Assembly: GCA_964247055.1 (NCBI GenBank)
Contig: OZ176052.1
Location: 8,556,001-8,620,000 of the forward strand
DNA: 64,000 bases
From: Paragordius varius
Lineage: Eukaryota > Nematomorpha
Reading direction: 5' to 3'
A program made the translations under genes and the position numbers. A model generated the notes under the pieces. The model did not search any database and was not told the DNA's origin. It worked only from the letters and a program-made list of their open reading frames with translations. Shown one piece after another: positions 38,688-53,600 of this stretch (position 1 is the stretch's first letter; each line of letters begins with the position of its first letter).

Positions 38688-41600
38688 TTAGAAATGGTTG
38701 GTTGTCCTATCTATTTCCATGAAATCGTCAATAATTTGATCTAGGGAAACACCAATTTGTTTAGCCATTAATTCTTGGTGTAAAACATTATGTTGTAGGA
38801 AATGAACTAAGAAATTGCCGTCCAACATATTCCTTGCTGGATTTATTAGTTCCATTCGTGTCATTTTGTACGTTCTGTTACGTATATTGAACATGTATAT
38901 AGTAAAAAGCCATTATATTAATTCAAAAAAATTTTTAATCGGCACATAAAAATACAAATATGTTTGTATATAAGCAAGTATGAATTCGTTCGTTTTTTTC
39001 ATGCTTAAATTGGCGAAAAATACTTATTACATGCCCTTTCGTATCGTCTTGGTGTAATGGCTAGCCATTGTATCTGTATAGAAGCTGTCTGTAATATTTG
39101 CGATCCTGCCAGGCGTTATCATCATATACGGTTTAATTAATGCGATTGTTTTACAATTTGCATGCTTTTGCAAATCAAGAGACTATTTCGGTGTCCCTGA
39201 CCTATGGAATCGCCTTTCTGGGCTTACGGAATTACATCTCCGCTTACATATATTACAAATTGGTTGTTTTTAACAACTGGTTATAGCGCCAGATAAACCC
39301 GCTTTATCATCTGTGTGAATGCAGGTATTGTGGTATTTTATAGGAAAAAAATGGTAGTTATCTTTTTCCACCACACCCCACACAGATAATTAAAAATTTT
39401 GACCCAATAATATGGCTCTTTTACGATAAATCAAATACCTCCAATTTAAAAGCTTTTTTAAAAAAATATTTAATATGTCAAATTAATTTTTTTACCTGGA
39501 AGATTTTGCATTTAATCCCCCCAAATGCAGAATACTGTTATCCATAACAGATTGTAACATTGAGAGTCTACGGAATATTTTCTCATTAATGGGTAATACA
39601 AACCCGATTCTACCATCAACACCAACTGTAAAATATATAATATAAAATAGTTTCGCCTAAATTATAAAAATGTTTTTACGCATTTTTATTGATTTTTTTT
39701 AAATTTAATAATTGATATTTACCATAGTAAGTGGCTTGACGGCGTTCCAAAGCAAGACTTGGCTTTTTGTCTGAAGTTGAATCTTTTCTGCGACAAAATA
39801 TCCTGAAAAATGTTGCTAGAACGTGGGTGCCAATATTTATGTCACCTGGAATCATAATAAAATGTACCAATTACACAGTGTATTAGAAATTGTTTGGTGT
39901 ATTTTAATAAATAATTGGATGAATTTTCGATTAATAAACATTTGGTATGTTACATATACCTTACTCTAAATTTTTATAAAAATATATAATAAAATTATTT
40001 GCTCCATCATTATAAGAATCTATAGAGAAATATCCATATATTATTGAAAATATAGTATACCTTTACGAACAAGTCTTTGACCACCATAACTTTCACGTAG
40101 GGATGGATTGTAAGTAAAAACAGTAAAATTAGATTCTCTATCGGATGCTAAAAAAATAAAATATCGTAAAAGTTTTATTAAAATTACACATTTATATAAA
40201 AAAGGAAAATTATACCTAAAAATGCTAGTTTTTCGTTATCAACTATAAATTGGATCCCATATACGGACATGTGAGAAAAATCCTATTTATAAAAAATATC
40301 ATATATAACCAACTGAATTCGGTGGGCTAATAGTATTGTGCACAGGAAATTTTTAACATAAAGTATGATTATTTTTGGAGAATAATATAATGTATATAAA
40401 ATTGGAAATGATTTAATTTTATTATTCACAAGATATTTTTATTAAAATATATAATATAGTTAATGTTTGTCCTGTAGATAATATGTTTTTAAATGTGTTC
40501 TAGTGTTGAATTAGAGCATAAATATTTTTGCTATGTAGAACATTTTCCCCAAAACATAAAATAATTTTATAACTTTTGATGCGACTGAAATAGTTTTTGT
40601 CGAAGGGTCATAACGAAGTAAAGCAACACTTTTGTGTAAATCACCGACTAAGATAAGATTTTTGACGATTGCAAGCGAATGTACGCAAAAGGATGTATCG
40701 ATAAACGCTAATCCGGTCAATTCATTGTTAGTGGTCAGTGTCCAAATATAAATCTAAAGTAGAAGTAAATTAAATATGATAAATATTTTACACATTAATT
40801 ATCTATCTATATAATATTGTATTATAACATCCATTCATATGAATATGTATTTTTGTTATAAATATATTGTGCCTATTTTTGACCATAAAAAATCGACAAA
40901 TAAAATAACATATAAGTGAGTGGTACTCAAAATGCGGCCCTAAAAGTTCTGTTTATAACCCTGAATTATTTATTAAATTTTCGATGCACTTGTTTTGAGA
41001 TGCCATGAAATTCTTATCGGTATTATATGGTGCACAGCCTTTGTGATAAGATCATTATTTTTTGGGGTCTTTAAATTTTTACGATTTTTTTATTTTTTTG
41101 GGTAAGTACCACTGATTTAAGTAAAAGACAATAATTTACCTTTTGAAAAGTTATCATGTCCAAATGAAAGTTGTTGCATTTTTGTAAGTTATCATTTAAA
41201 CTCTTTCATATATATAACATTTAAGAAATAATATTTTCGAGTAAAATTGTTAACTCTTTATCATAGAATAAAATGAGTTATAACTGTATTAGGTTTATGC
41301 ATTAAAAAATTAAAAATTTAATTATGTTTTACGAGAATTTTACATAAAAATATAGAATTTCTAACTTTTTGTCCAATGACAGTAACCAAATTTCCCGAAA
41401 CACAAGATATTGCAAAAATGGGTCCTTTATGTTCACTTCCGCATAAAACTTTTATTTTATAACGTGTCATTGGTTGGCCAGGCAAAGGTACGACTTCAAT
41501 TATATCCATTATGTACAACTAATATTAGTTTATTATGTAATATAATATATTTGTTTTATTAACTTAAAGGAAATATTAAAAAAAATAGTTAAAATTTAGC

Positions 41601-44600
41601 CATCAAATTATATAGAGAACATATCGACCCTCCCAGTTTCCAAACCGAAAAACATATATTATATATATATAAATATATATATATATTTATATTTATCAAA
41701 TAGCTATTGGGATATGCCAAAAGTAAGATATCTTAACGCACAATGAATTATTGATAAATTTAAATTATATTGTACAATTTAAGAAATATATGTCTCATAT
41801 AATATAATTAATAATTTTAATTTTTAAAAATTATTTCATTGAATAATCCATTTTTATGATAAAAAATTATTACCCGCCCTCGACAACTAACGTCCTCTCC
41901 GTAAACCGATGCAGTACCCATCGCTAAATAATCTTTAAAACCTGAATGTGTGCCAAGACTGGTTAGGGAAACTTGTTTAAAAGCACTTACCCGTTCCCAT
42001 TCAATTGTCAAAGCTAATCTAAATTAAATTGGAATAAAATTTTTATTTTTGGTAAAATTTAGTAGTAAATCAAGCCCAAATTAAATAAAAGATTCTTGTG
42101 TAAAACATTTTCAAATTCAAAATTGTTCCGAAAAGGATGGGCTTAAAATAACACTGTGCAACACGATTTTTAGACCAGAGGGAAAATTACGATATCTAGA
42201 GAATTTTTTTCTGAAAATAATGATATATTTAATATTTTCCTAGCTCTTTTTCACGAGCCGCTAAAAGGTTTAAAAATCCAAAAACCATCAAAAATACCTG
42301 TTTTTGTAACCCTATAACTTTTTGAATTATATAGCTTATTATATTTTTTTGGGGGGATATTACAAATTATATTTTAAAATTCATGTAACATTTTGAAATT
42401 TTAAAAGTCTCTACTACTTTTTGATTTATTTGGAAAAAACGAAACTTAGCTCCAAAAAATAGCGTTTCAAAACAATGAAAAATTAAGAGACATACTGGCA
42501 TCATTTGATTGACAGCTTTTCATTATACATTACTAAAATAATAAAATTTAATTGCTTTTTTATAAATATGAAAAATAGTATATATATTTAATGTTATAAT
42601 AATAAATTTAATATTAAAATGGTAATATTTTAAATTTATTAATGTGGATAATAAACTCTGTGTTTAAATTAATATTATATGTTTTTAGTAATATTTCAAT
42701 TATGTTATAATATATTTTTGTTATTAATTTTAAAGTAAATTTATTTATTCTAAACTACTAAGGTTTTAAAAATTTAATACAGAAATGATTTCAAAATTAT
42801 AAATATTTATTAAAATATTTTTAAATAAGACACAATATACGAATATATTTATTATGAAAATTGATACTTGTTACATATTAATTGCATATATCAAATTTAT
42901 ATTGTGTTAACCATATTAAATGCATAAAAATATTTATTATGAAAATTGATAAATGTTACATATTAATTGCATCAATATATCATATTTTATTACATGTTAA
43001 ATAAAATAAATGCATTAATTTATAAATTTATATCAGATATTATATCATTATATATTATACAAATATGAAAATTATTTTAAAAAGAAACATTTTTTGTAAT
43101 TTTTTAGTTTATGATCTATATCAGGAACGCGATAAAGTGTCCAAATATAATCTGCCAACATCGCCGTATCACATTTCCCGTGATATCTATCTTCCATAGC
43201 TAAAATATCCTGATGGAAGCGCTCCCCCTGTTCATCACTAAATGCCCCTAAGTTATCTGGAAAATACTCCAGATGAGCATGAAGGAAGTGAATTTTAAGA
43301 GACATGCGCAATCCAAACTCCTGAAAACATTTCATCATTTCGGCCACACCATCCTTGTAACACGGGGATTTGACATTTCCTTAAAAAGTGATGTTCAATA
43401 TATTATTATTTTTTTTAATGAATTAGATATAACAAAAATTACCTAAGGAATTTCGGCAAACCCATATTACAGATTTCCAAGTTCTCAATTCTATATCACC
43501 CAAAATGACATAAACTTATCATCATTAAATATTTTCCTTATCTGAGGGCCGACAAAAATACCCTCTTTAATCTTAGAGTCCGATATCTTGGGAAATATCT
43601 GACTAAGATATTGAAATCCGCGAGTGTCTAACTTCGCCATTGCTTTGACCAGATTTTTTTACTAATCCAAGCTTTATATGTAACGACGGAAGTAATATAT
43701 TTTTTGTATTTAACAGAGGAATTCGGCCTATGCTAATATTACCTGGAGCATAATCATTACGCATAGGAAAGATTTTTTGGTATAGGGTCCTTCAAACATT
43801 TGCGCCGCTAAAAATAAATGCATATAATAACTTCACCTGTAACAACGCGACAGAACGCTTTTTTACACATCAAAAAATCAAAATAAGCGTACTTTAAACG
43901 TCTTATTTACTGTTTCTAGTATTTTATATTTAAAGGTTCTCGACTTGCGGAATATGATGCATTGGATTTTGGTGTGCGCACAACCTATAGAGGGCGAAGT
44001 GACCATCTTATGAAATATTTTTATGAAGAAGATGGTATGACTTTTTGTCAGGACATTGAGGGAATGTTCAATTTCCTGCAATATCCAATGGAACCCAAAG
44101 ATTAGCGTTTGTTTTTGGATTCATTTAAAACAAGTTTTAAAGCCGTCCTTTTGGATAATAACAACAGCTTACCGAGTATCCCTGTTGCATATGCTCGTTG
44201 CAAAAAGGAAACCTACGAAAATTTATCGAAATTTTTGACGTTGTTACAATATCCGAAGTTTCAGTGGCAAATTTGTGCGGATTTAAAAGTAACCGCAATT
44301 CTAACAGGTCTTAATTTTGGTTTTGTTAAATTTTGTTGTTTTCTCTGTTGCTGGGATAGCAGGGATACAACAAATCATTATCAAAAAAATCTTTCCTATG
44401 CGTAATGATTATGCTCCAGGTAATTTTAGCATAGGCCGAATTCCTCTGTTAGATACAAAAAATATATTACTTCCGTCGTTACATATAAAGCTTGGATTAG
44501 TAAAAAAATCTGGTCAAAGCAATGGCGAAGTTAGACACTCGCGGATTTCAATATCTTAGTCAGATATTTCCCAAGATATCGGACTCTAAGATTAAAGAGG

Positions 44601-47600
44601 GTATTTTTGTCGGCCCTCAGATAAGGAAAATATTTAATGATGATAAGTTTATGTCATTTTGGGTGATATAGAATTGAGAACTTGGAAATCTGTAATATGG
44701 GTTTGCCGAAATTCCTTAGGTAATTTTTGTTATATCTAATTCATTAAAAAAAATAATAATATATTGAACATCACTTTTTAAGGAAATGTCAAATCCCCGT
44801 GTTACAAGGATGGTGTGGCCGAAATGATGAAATGTTTTCAGGAGTTTGGATTGCGCATGTCTCTTAAAATTCACTTCCTTCATGCTCATCTGGAGTATTT
44901 TCCAGATAACTTAGGGGCATTTAGTGATGAACAGGGGGAGCGCTTCCATCAGGATATTTTAGCTATGGAAGATAGATATCACGGGAAATGTGATACGGCG
45001 ATGTTGGCAGATTATATTTGGACACTTTATCGCGTTCCTGATATAGATCATAAACTAAAAAATTACAAAAAATGTTTCTTTTTAAAATAATTTTCATATT
45101 TGTATAATATATAATGATATAATATCTGATATAAATTTATAAATTAATGCATTTATTTTATTTAACATGTAATAAAATATGATATATTGATGCAATTAAT
45201 ATGTAACATTTATCAATTTTCATAATAAATATTTTTATGCATTTAATATGGTTAAACACAATTTAAATTTGATATATGCAATTAATTTGTAAACAAGTAT
45301 CAATTTTCATAATAAATATATTCGTATATTGTGTTTATTTAAAAATATTTTAATATTTATAATTTTGAAATCATTTCTGTATTAAATTTTTTAAAACCTT
45401 AGTAGTTTAGAATAAATAAATTTACTTTAAAATTAATAACAAAAATATATAACATAATTAAAATATAACTAAAAATCATATAATATTAATTCAAACACAG
45501 AGTTTATTATCTATTAACATTAATAAATTCAAAAATATTACCATTTTAATATTAAATTAATTATTATAACATTAAATATATATACTATTTTTCATATTTA
45601 TAAAAAAGCAATTAAATTTTATTATTTTAGTAATGTATAATGAAAAGCTGTCAATCAAATGATGCAATATGTCTCTTAATTTTTCATTGTTTTGAAACGC
45701 TATTTTTTTGGAGCTAAGTTTCGTTTTTTCCAAATAAATCAAAAAGTAGTAGAGACTTTTAAAATTTCAAAATGTTACATGAATTTTAAAATATAATTTG
45801 TAATATCCCCCCAAAAAAATATAATAAGCTATATAATTCAAAAAGTTATAGGGTTACAAAAACAGGTATTTTTGATGGTTTTTGGATTTTTAAACCTTTT
45901 AGCGGCTCGTGAAAAAGAGCTAGGAAAATATTAAATATATCATTATTTTCAGAAAAAGATTCTCTATAAGATGTCGTAATTTTCACTCTAGTCTAAAAGA
46001 AAAGGATAAAATTTGTTGCACACTCTAATTACTTCCAAACTTTTTGGTTAGCTTCTTTATTAAAACATGCGATAAAATTAATTTAAATTTCAGATTGGTG
46101 GGCATAAAAATTTAAAACAAAAATTGAGTGAAAATATCCGAAAACCTAGCTATTTTAATTGTAAAAAACGCGTTTATTATAATTTTAATTTTTTTCGCTT
46201 TATTTTTCGAGGGAATACAAATATACTTTCCTAAAATATTTTTAAGCTTTAGATAGTGTAAGTGGTGAAAACAAATTTTTATTATATATTCTCACAATCA
46301 ATTTGGGCAGTAAAATTTTTCCGAATCGTTTTTTAAATGGCTACATTTCATCCGAAAAAAAAACAATCAGTTTTATGTATCGTAATAAAATAGTACCGTT
46401 CAAAAAAGTCAAAGGCTCATCTCGCAAAAAGGAGGTAAAGAATTTACTTAAAAAACCCGCACAAGAGTATATATATATATATATATATACTTGGCTGAAG
46501 GGATAACTTCCCAGGTAACAGGACTCAAAAGATCTATAGCGAATTCATGTTGAATGGGTGGAGGGTATTTTGGGTCACTTTCTACATCCTCCATTTCTTT
46601 TTCGTCAAACAGTTCCTCATCCTCATCAGTTTGATTGGTTGTTAACCTGCAATCAAATAGAAAAAACGTAAAGTTTGAAAATTATCCCTTTGTGTTTAAA
46701 ACAAACAAAATAAAAAATATCGATTACAAAAAAAGCATATCGGCTATTAGCAAATTTAAATTAGGCGACTTTTTCACCTCAATAACCAGCTATAAATAAA
46801 TCATCGCGTAAAAATTCTACAGCAATTTTGTTTGCAAAATATCAGCATGTATATTCACGAAAATTGCTATGCTAAAAAATGTGTTTTTACGGTGTCATGA
46901 CGCTACTTTATTTACTCAAATGCTATGTAACTTATAAAAGAACTCTATGAAAATACAGTAAGAAAAAAATGATTATAAATAATTATTTTAATAAAAAAAC
47001 CCTTGATTAATTGCAGTTGTACTTGGCGTACTAGTTTCAACTCCATTTTCTGACGTAATCATGGTTGAGTTTTTCTCTTCTTTCCGATTGTTTAAATCGG
47101 AAACATTTTCAAGTCCCATTTCATTTGGCTTCAACGCCGTACCTTATTTATTTAAAGTCGGTAAATGTTCCATACAAATATATATATATATATATATATA
47201 TATCATTTACAATTCAAATTCACCCTTGAACAATTCATCACCCTCGAACAATTCAAAATCACCTTAAAATAAATTATGTGTTTTTTAACATTAAAAATTA
47301 CCTATTTTTTTTTATATTTTAAAAAATAAAATATTCTTTAATATTAATATAATATTGAACCTATAAAGTATGCCATAAAGATAAATTACATATAAATGAT
47401 GAGTTATATTAGCCCGAAAACACCTTAAATTATTTTTGGGGTGAATTTGAACTGTTCAAGGGTGAATTTAAATTGTTCGATGGTAAATTTGAATTTTAAA
47501 TTGTATATAATTAACTCGATACTCATTTAAATTACAATAATACATAATATAGTTTTGTTTAAAATATTTTCTCTCAGTATAAATATTTAAAAGTTATATA

Positions 47601-50600
47601 ATAAATTCTTAGTATAATGAATTAAAATTACCAAAGAACCTAAACTAAAAAAAATCATTAAATGGTAGGTACCAGTAATTAAGGCTCCAAATGCCGTTGT
47701 TGGGTTCAAAGAATTGATACCTTTTACCACACGTTGGGCTCGAAAAGAACGACTTGACACCAAGACATATAACTAATGATTAAAATTATCAATAAAATGT
47801 ATTATAATGAAAATTATCTAAAGCGTAAATATGCATAATATTTATTACAATGTTCACTGTTTAATTGATAGAAAAAAACAAAATTATCTATGAAAAAACT
47901 TATGCAAAAATTGTAACTTAAAAAATGTACCAATGATTAGAACAGGTAGCCCTGTATAAACCCTTAAAAGTAATAGGAAAACTAGTTATAAACTGCTAAA
48001 CTGGTTTTGAAAATAATAAATAATTATATCAAATTTTACCGTCTAAATTGACCTTTAGAGAAACTATAGTTTTAAATTTGTGAGATAATATTAAAATATA
48101 GATTGATAAAATTTACGATTTAAGTCCCTGAGGTATCAAACAATTATGTAACAAATCGCTAAAGTATTTATTAATCAATAAAAATAAACCTTTAATTTGA
48201 CATTGTATTCGATAAAATGGACGCGGACACCCAAGTTAATTTTGCGATGCAGCCATTCACTATCATATTTCACATGTGTTGGAAAAGCGCACACCCTTAA
48301 TTCATCCTAATAAAAATATATCAAATTATAAAATTAACTGCCAAATTATATGTAAAAAAAATTAAAATGTGTTTGCGATTAATCTCTGAAAATTAATAAA
48401 ATTACACACATGTTTTTTAGTTTCATATCTCATCAAATATTTATACTTTATACTTTAATTTTTAGTTTATATTTTATGTTATATTTTACATTTGACAAAA
48501 ATTACTAGTAGTAATCGAAAATTCACCCAATAAATTTTAATTTTAGCTTAATTATAATTGCAATAATGGTATTCAAATATTTTTTAGAAAAAAAACCATT
48601 AAAATTTTTGTGTCATAAAGTTGTAATTAAAAGTTTTACCTTCCAATTAAAATAAATGAATCCGCGTGGACAATTGATATTGTGGAAAGGGGTAAATGCA
48701 TACAATGGACCATCTAAAGTATATGGGTGGGCCTTTAGTTCGCCATCTTTTCCTGGCATTATAAAGTAAGGAGATAATCCTTGTATCATTGCCTAATATG
48801 CAAAAAATATATAAATATGTAAAAAAAACTATATAAATTTAAATAAAAAATTGCATTTTTTTGTAAAATTTTACCCCTCCGGAATTGTTTATATTGTAAT
48901 AAGGCCTAAACATAGGAGTAGTGCGTATAACATTCAACAATCGATAAAATGTTTCTTTTTTGGGAAGGGTTTTAGCCGCTTTTCGTTCACCCATTAGGAG
49001 ATTGAGATCAATCTAATGCATTGAAAAAAATTTTTGATAAAAATATAAATTGATACTATTAATATTAATTGATTAATTGAATATTAAAGCGCTTATTTGC
49101 AAGATAAAACAAAAACACTAGATTAAAAATACTATATTAGAAAGGGTTTAACTTTCAAAACTTTCATATGCATGTTCTTTTTATATAATGGTATTTAAAC
49201 GCATCTTTAAATAGGACTAATCCACATTACTTTATTAAATGAACTCTGTTTGCAAAACGTAAACCTCCAATTATCACACAAATTCTGCAAAATTTTGTCA
49301 CATAATAATATTTGACACTAATTAATTTAATTAACCTTTTCTTTTTCTTTTTTAAAATAAATAAAAGAAACTTTTCTGAATTTAACGTTCAGTCGACCGT
49401 GCGCTTGTGGATGCGTTATTGGCGCATCTTTGTTCAAATTTTCGACTTGATAAATTTGACTTTGTTCGGATGTATTTAAGTTTGTGCTATATAAATCATC
49501 ATCATTTGGTATTGTAGAAAATAAAAATCTATTATCTTCATCGTGAACTGCTTTCTTTTTTTCGATATGACCATCGTTATTAGGAGTAATATTTTCGCTT
49601 GAAATGGTATGATGTTGGTAATTGTGTGAATTGTTTGGGTTAGGACAGGCATATGCTTCGTATACAATAACACTTTCATTGATGAGTGCTAACAAATATG
49701 TTTTAGTCAGGACAAGAGGATCGGAATCACTAATAGCGAGAAAATATATTGATAAAGAATACTTTTATCAAAACTAAACGGGTATTTTAATATAAAGATA
49801 ATTAATTTTTAAGACTAGAGTAATTTTTATATATTTATTATAAAAACTATCAAATTACATTCAATATGGATATAAAACTTAATTTTACCAATTAAAACTG
49901 AGAGATTCTAAGAATTGATTAAACTTTCATTAAATAATATTAATAACAGTAATAAATTTGATTTATTAATTTTTTCCTGTTTTATTTGCACTTTAGCACC
50001 TGTGGTATTAATTGATTAAGACTGTTCCAAAAATTAGGGAATCAAACCGAGTATTTTACGAAAAAATCATAAAACTAAATTTTGTCGAAAGGAAATAATG
50101 CATTTCAGTTTTCCCAAACAAAAAATGTTGTTGAATATTAAATAATCTATACCATGATTGTGTTTTAATGCCTTCATCATCTCCATGATTCGGAAATTTT
50201 TCATTGCCATTATTTTCAACCTTTATTATTTCAGTGGAAAAAAGAAAATCATCCGTAATATTATTGATACTATCTTGGGTTCCTCCATTAATTATAGTAT
50301 CGTTTATTTCGTCAGTTTGGTTATGATTAAACTCTTTATTCGTTTTATCATTTTTTTGACGATTCAAATCGCTAGGTTTGGAGGAATGTTGATTGGTATC
50401 ATCTACGCGAGAATTATTAGTATAGGAAACAGTCCAGAGACATAAATCTCTAATGTGATACGTATCTTGCAGCGTTTGCCGTAAATCATCATCCATATCT
50501 AATGTGTTGTGTTGTTGCAAAGATGTTGTATTATGAAAAATGGGATGCTTTGAAAGTTCTCCTGCTTTTTTCCGTTTTTTTCTGCCAGCAATGTCTGTGT

Positions 50601-53600
50601 AATGAGCTGTGTTGGATTGTGATTCCGATTGGGTATGATCATTATTATGCATGTGATGCTTATCTTGAAAAATATTTTATATATATATATACCGAAACGC
50701 TTAATTTTTTCATTAAATCAGTTTCTACCCTAAATGAAGTATCGCTATCAAATAATAAGTGTTAAAAAACCATATTTTACTCTTATTTCACTTAATTAGA
50801 AATAAAAATATTTTGCTTTACCATTTGTGTCAGAGAGGACCTCCAGTTTAAGATTAAAATATGGCACTGTGAAGACTTGAGTGAATTTGGGTAAGCTGTA
50901 TATCTATAAACATTATAATCCAAAGATAGTAAAAATAAAGAGAATAAAATTAAATATGCCAAAGGTCTACCTCTAGAGAACCGTTAACACGGGTTATAAA
51001 GGCCCAATAAGTTTGTTGTCCGATAGTTTTTGACGTTTTTGACAAGGAAATGCAAAAATCTTTGTCAAATTCGCTAGATTGTCAATGTTTATAATAAAAA
51101 GGTTTTTTGAAATAAGGCAATAATATGATTATTTTAAAAGGTATACATGGTTAGATATCAAAAAATATATAGTTTATTTATCATTGTTTGTATAAAATTA
51201 AACAAAGAGTTCATTGATAATGGTTTAATCGCCAATACATTTGATTATTATTTATTTTATACACTTTTTTTTAACAATAATGCATTAGTTTAAAATTGTT
51301 TTTTTACCTATCATCTATTTTGGTAGATTCTGGTGGTGGTTTTGTCTCTGTTTCATCCATTTTATCAGGTGTTAATAGCGGAAAACCTAAAATGTCACTT
51401 TTCAAATCATCCATAAGTTGTTTAGTTGAATCGCCATCTGCGTTAAATGGTGTTGGTGCTGTTTGTTTATTCATGAGCGGGTCCGGTAATGATTCCAATT
51501 TAGTTCCATATAATAATTCATCTTCATCCATTTCTTCAACGGGTAATGTGGTGGTCATTTCAAATTTTTCCACACCAGTATTTGTTGGTTTTCTATATAT
51601 ATATATATATATATATATAGATATCCAAATTACTGAAAACAATATTATTCGCACACAATCCATCTAAATTCGATTATACCGAATCCATACACCCGTGCCA
51701 TATACTCAATCTCAACCCCATCAACAACGTCATCAGGAATGTTCGGTTACAATGGGCTGGTCATGTTGAAAGACGGCATAATCACATTCTTAAAAGTATG
51801 AAAAATTACTCGGTTGAACTACCATCAAAATCTGGCCGACCCTATACCACATGGCTCAACACAATTACAAAAGACCTCAAATCGCTCAATTTAAAACTAG
51901 AATTAGCCAGATCAAGAAAAGATGGAAAAAACGGGAGTACCGTCATTTAATGGCGAATCCCCATACAAATGAATGATGATATATATGTAAAGTGGTTATA
52001 ATATATAAAGTATATTCAAAATTCTATAATCGGTTTTTTTACGAATTATCATGGTGGTAATTATTAGGAAAAAACTTAAAAATTTAAACTTTTCTAAAAG
52101 CGGGTTAACCAAATTTGCCCATGTTATGCAGGGATCCAAAATTGTTTTAATCAACATATATAAATAAAATTGTAATATCATCGACAAAATACTATACTCA
52201 ACATACTTTCTCTAATGCGTCATACTAATCAAATATGTTAAATAAAGATGCCAAAAAACACCTTAATATGGATGTGGAAATTCAATTCAATTTTGCAATT
52301 TAATTTACGTTTTAACTTTATCCTACACTGTTGCGGTGAACATTGCTGTAATATAAGATTCATGTATTAACGTCGTGTGAATAATGTAAGAAAATAAAAA
52401 TAAATTTATTATAGACTCAAATTTTCGCCCAATGGCATCATCAGGAGTTGTTAAAAGAAAAAACTTAAAATAAAGTATAACCAAGAAAAAAATATAAAAT
52501 TAAATGTGAGACAAATCAATGCTTATAAATTGATATAATAGACAAAGGAAAGTAACATAAAAGAAAACCGTTACAATCTTAAGGGCATGTTTTAAGAACA
52601 TAAATATATCTACATTACTAGACAAAACAAAAAGAAATTATAAAAAAATAAAAAATTTAAGTAATATCAATGCTGTATAAAGTTTTTGGAATAAAAATAT
52701 TATGGTTTTTTATGAAAATTTTGGTTTGTGGGTGAATTTCTCTTTTCTCTTCTCGCCTAAAGAGAAGTCATGTTCTGAGCTCTGTATGTATAAGGCTTCC
52801 TTTGTCAGTCTAGACTTTAGTTTCTTCTCGATGCCCAAGATATCTATTGTTGTAGAACAACGGTGATCATTGTCAAAGCAATGTAAGAACATTGCTGAAT
52901 TCTTGCATCTTAGGTGTTCTCTGTACCTCAATTTTATGTCACGTTTTGACTGGCCTAATTTGGCAGGACAGTCACTACAGTTCAATCTGTATATTGTGTT
53001 TTCCAGCTCGACATCGCGAGTTCTCAACATAGTGAGAACGTTCGCAGTAGGTTTGTAGTAAACCTTTAAATTATTTTTCCTTTTTAAAATTTTGCCTATG
53101 CTGGCAGAAAATCCGCTGTATGGAAGGCAAACATTGCGAACAATTGGGATACTGGTAGATGATTGCGATTCATTTGTATGACAAGTGATCGGTGTTGCAG
53201 TATGCTCTGTGTTATTAGGATTGTTCGATGCTGATGTATTTTTGTTTTTTAAATTTATTTTTATTTTCTTACATTATTCACACGATGTTAACATACGAAT
53301 CTTATTTAACAACACTTCGTCGTCACCCACTCAAAATTGCTGTAATATAATCTTTTATATTCATCAACATGAAAAAATTTTTAGAATCAAATTGCGAAAA
53401 AAAAATTTGAAACAAATATGGCATCGGTAAAGACGTATTTAAATATGCAATTTTCAAGCATTTTAAATTATTTTCAGATTGTTTGATACATTTTAATGCA
53501 TTAAAAAGTGCCTTAATCCTCAATCTAAACTGTTTAATCAAGCATTTTTGAGAATGCATTTACATTATTATTAGTTATAATTTAGGTCGCATTTAATGTT

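Larger units (their letters stand above)
42152..46025. mobile_element. Long near-palindromic element (3.9 kb)
   Basis: Two inverted arms of about 1.63 kb (42152-43782 and 44380-46025) enclose a loop of about 600 bp. Outer ends are CACTGTGCAACA on the left and, inverted, GAGTGTGCAACA on the right. TAA sits next to both ends (42149-42151, 46026-46028), a possible 3-bp target duplication. The arms are nearly identical: the same 91-residue frame occurs in both (43072-43347 minus, 44815-45090 plus). The element fills the 4.5-kb CPSF160 intron. It carries one partial gene of a multi-copy family, whose 3' part is contained in both arms. No recognised transposase motif was seen, so the superfamily is open. 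Confidence 0.75.

Noticed and set aside
39040-39112. A true tRNA gene
   Set aside because: D-arm and T-arm-like motifs are present but the acceptor stem does not pair, so only a SINE head is suggested.
46303-46506. Lysine-rich plus-strand frame next to the palindromic element
   Set aside because: No similarity, ends in a TA microsatellite and overlaps the end of a CPSF160 exon on the other strand.
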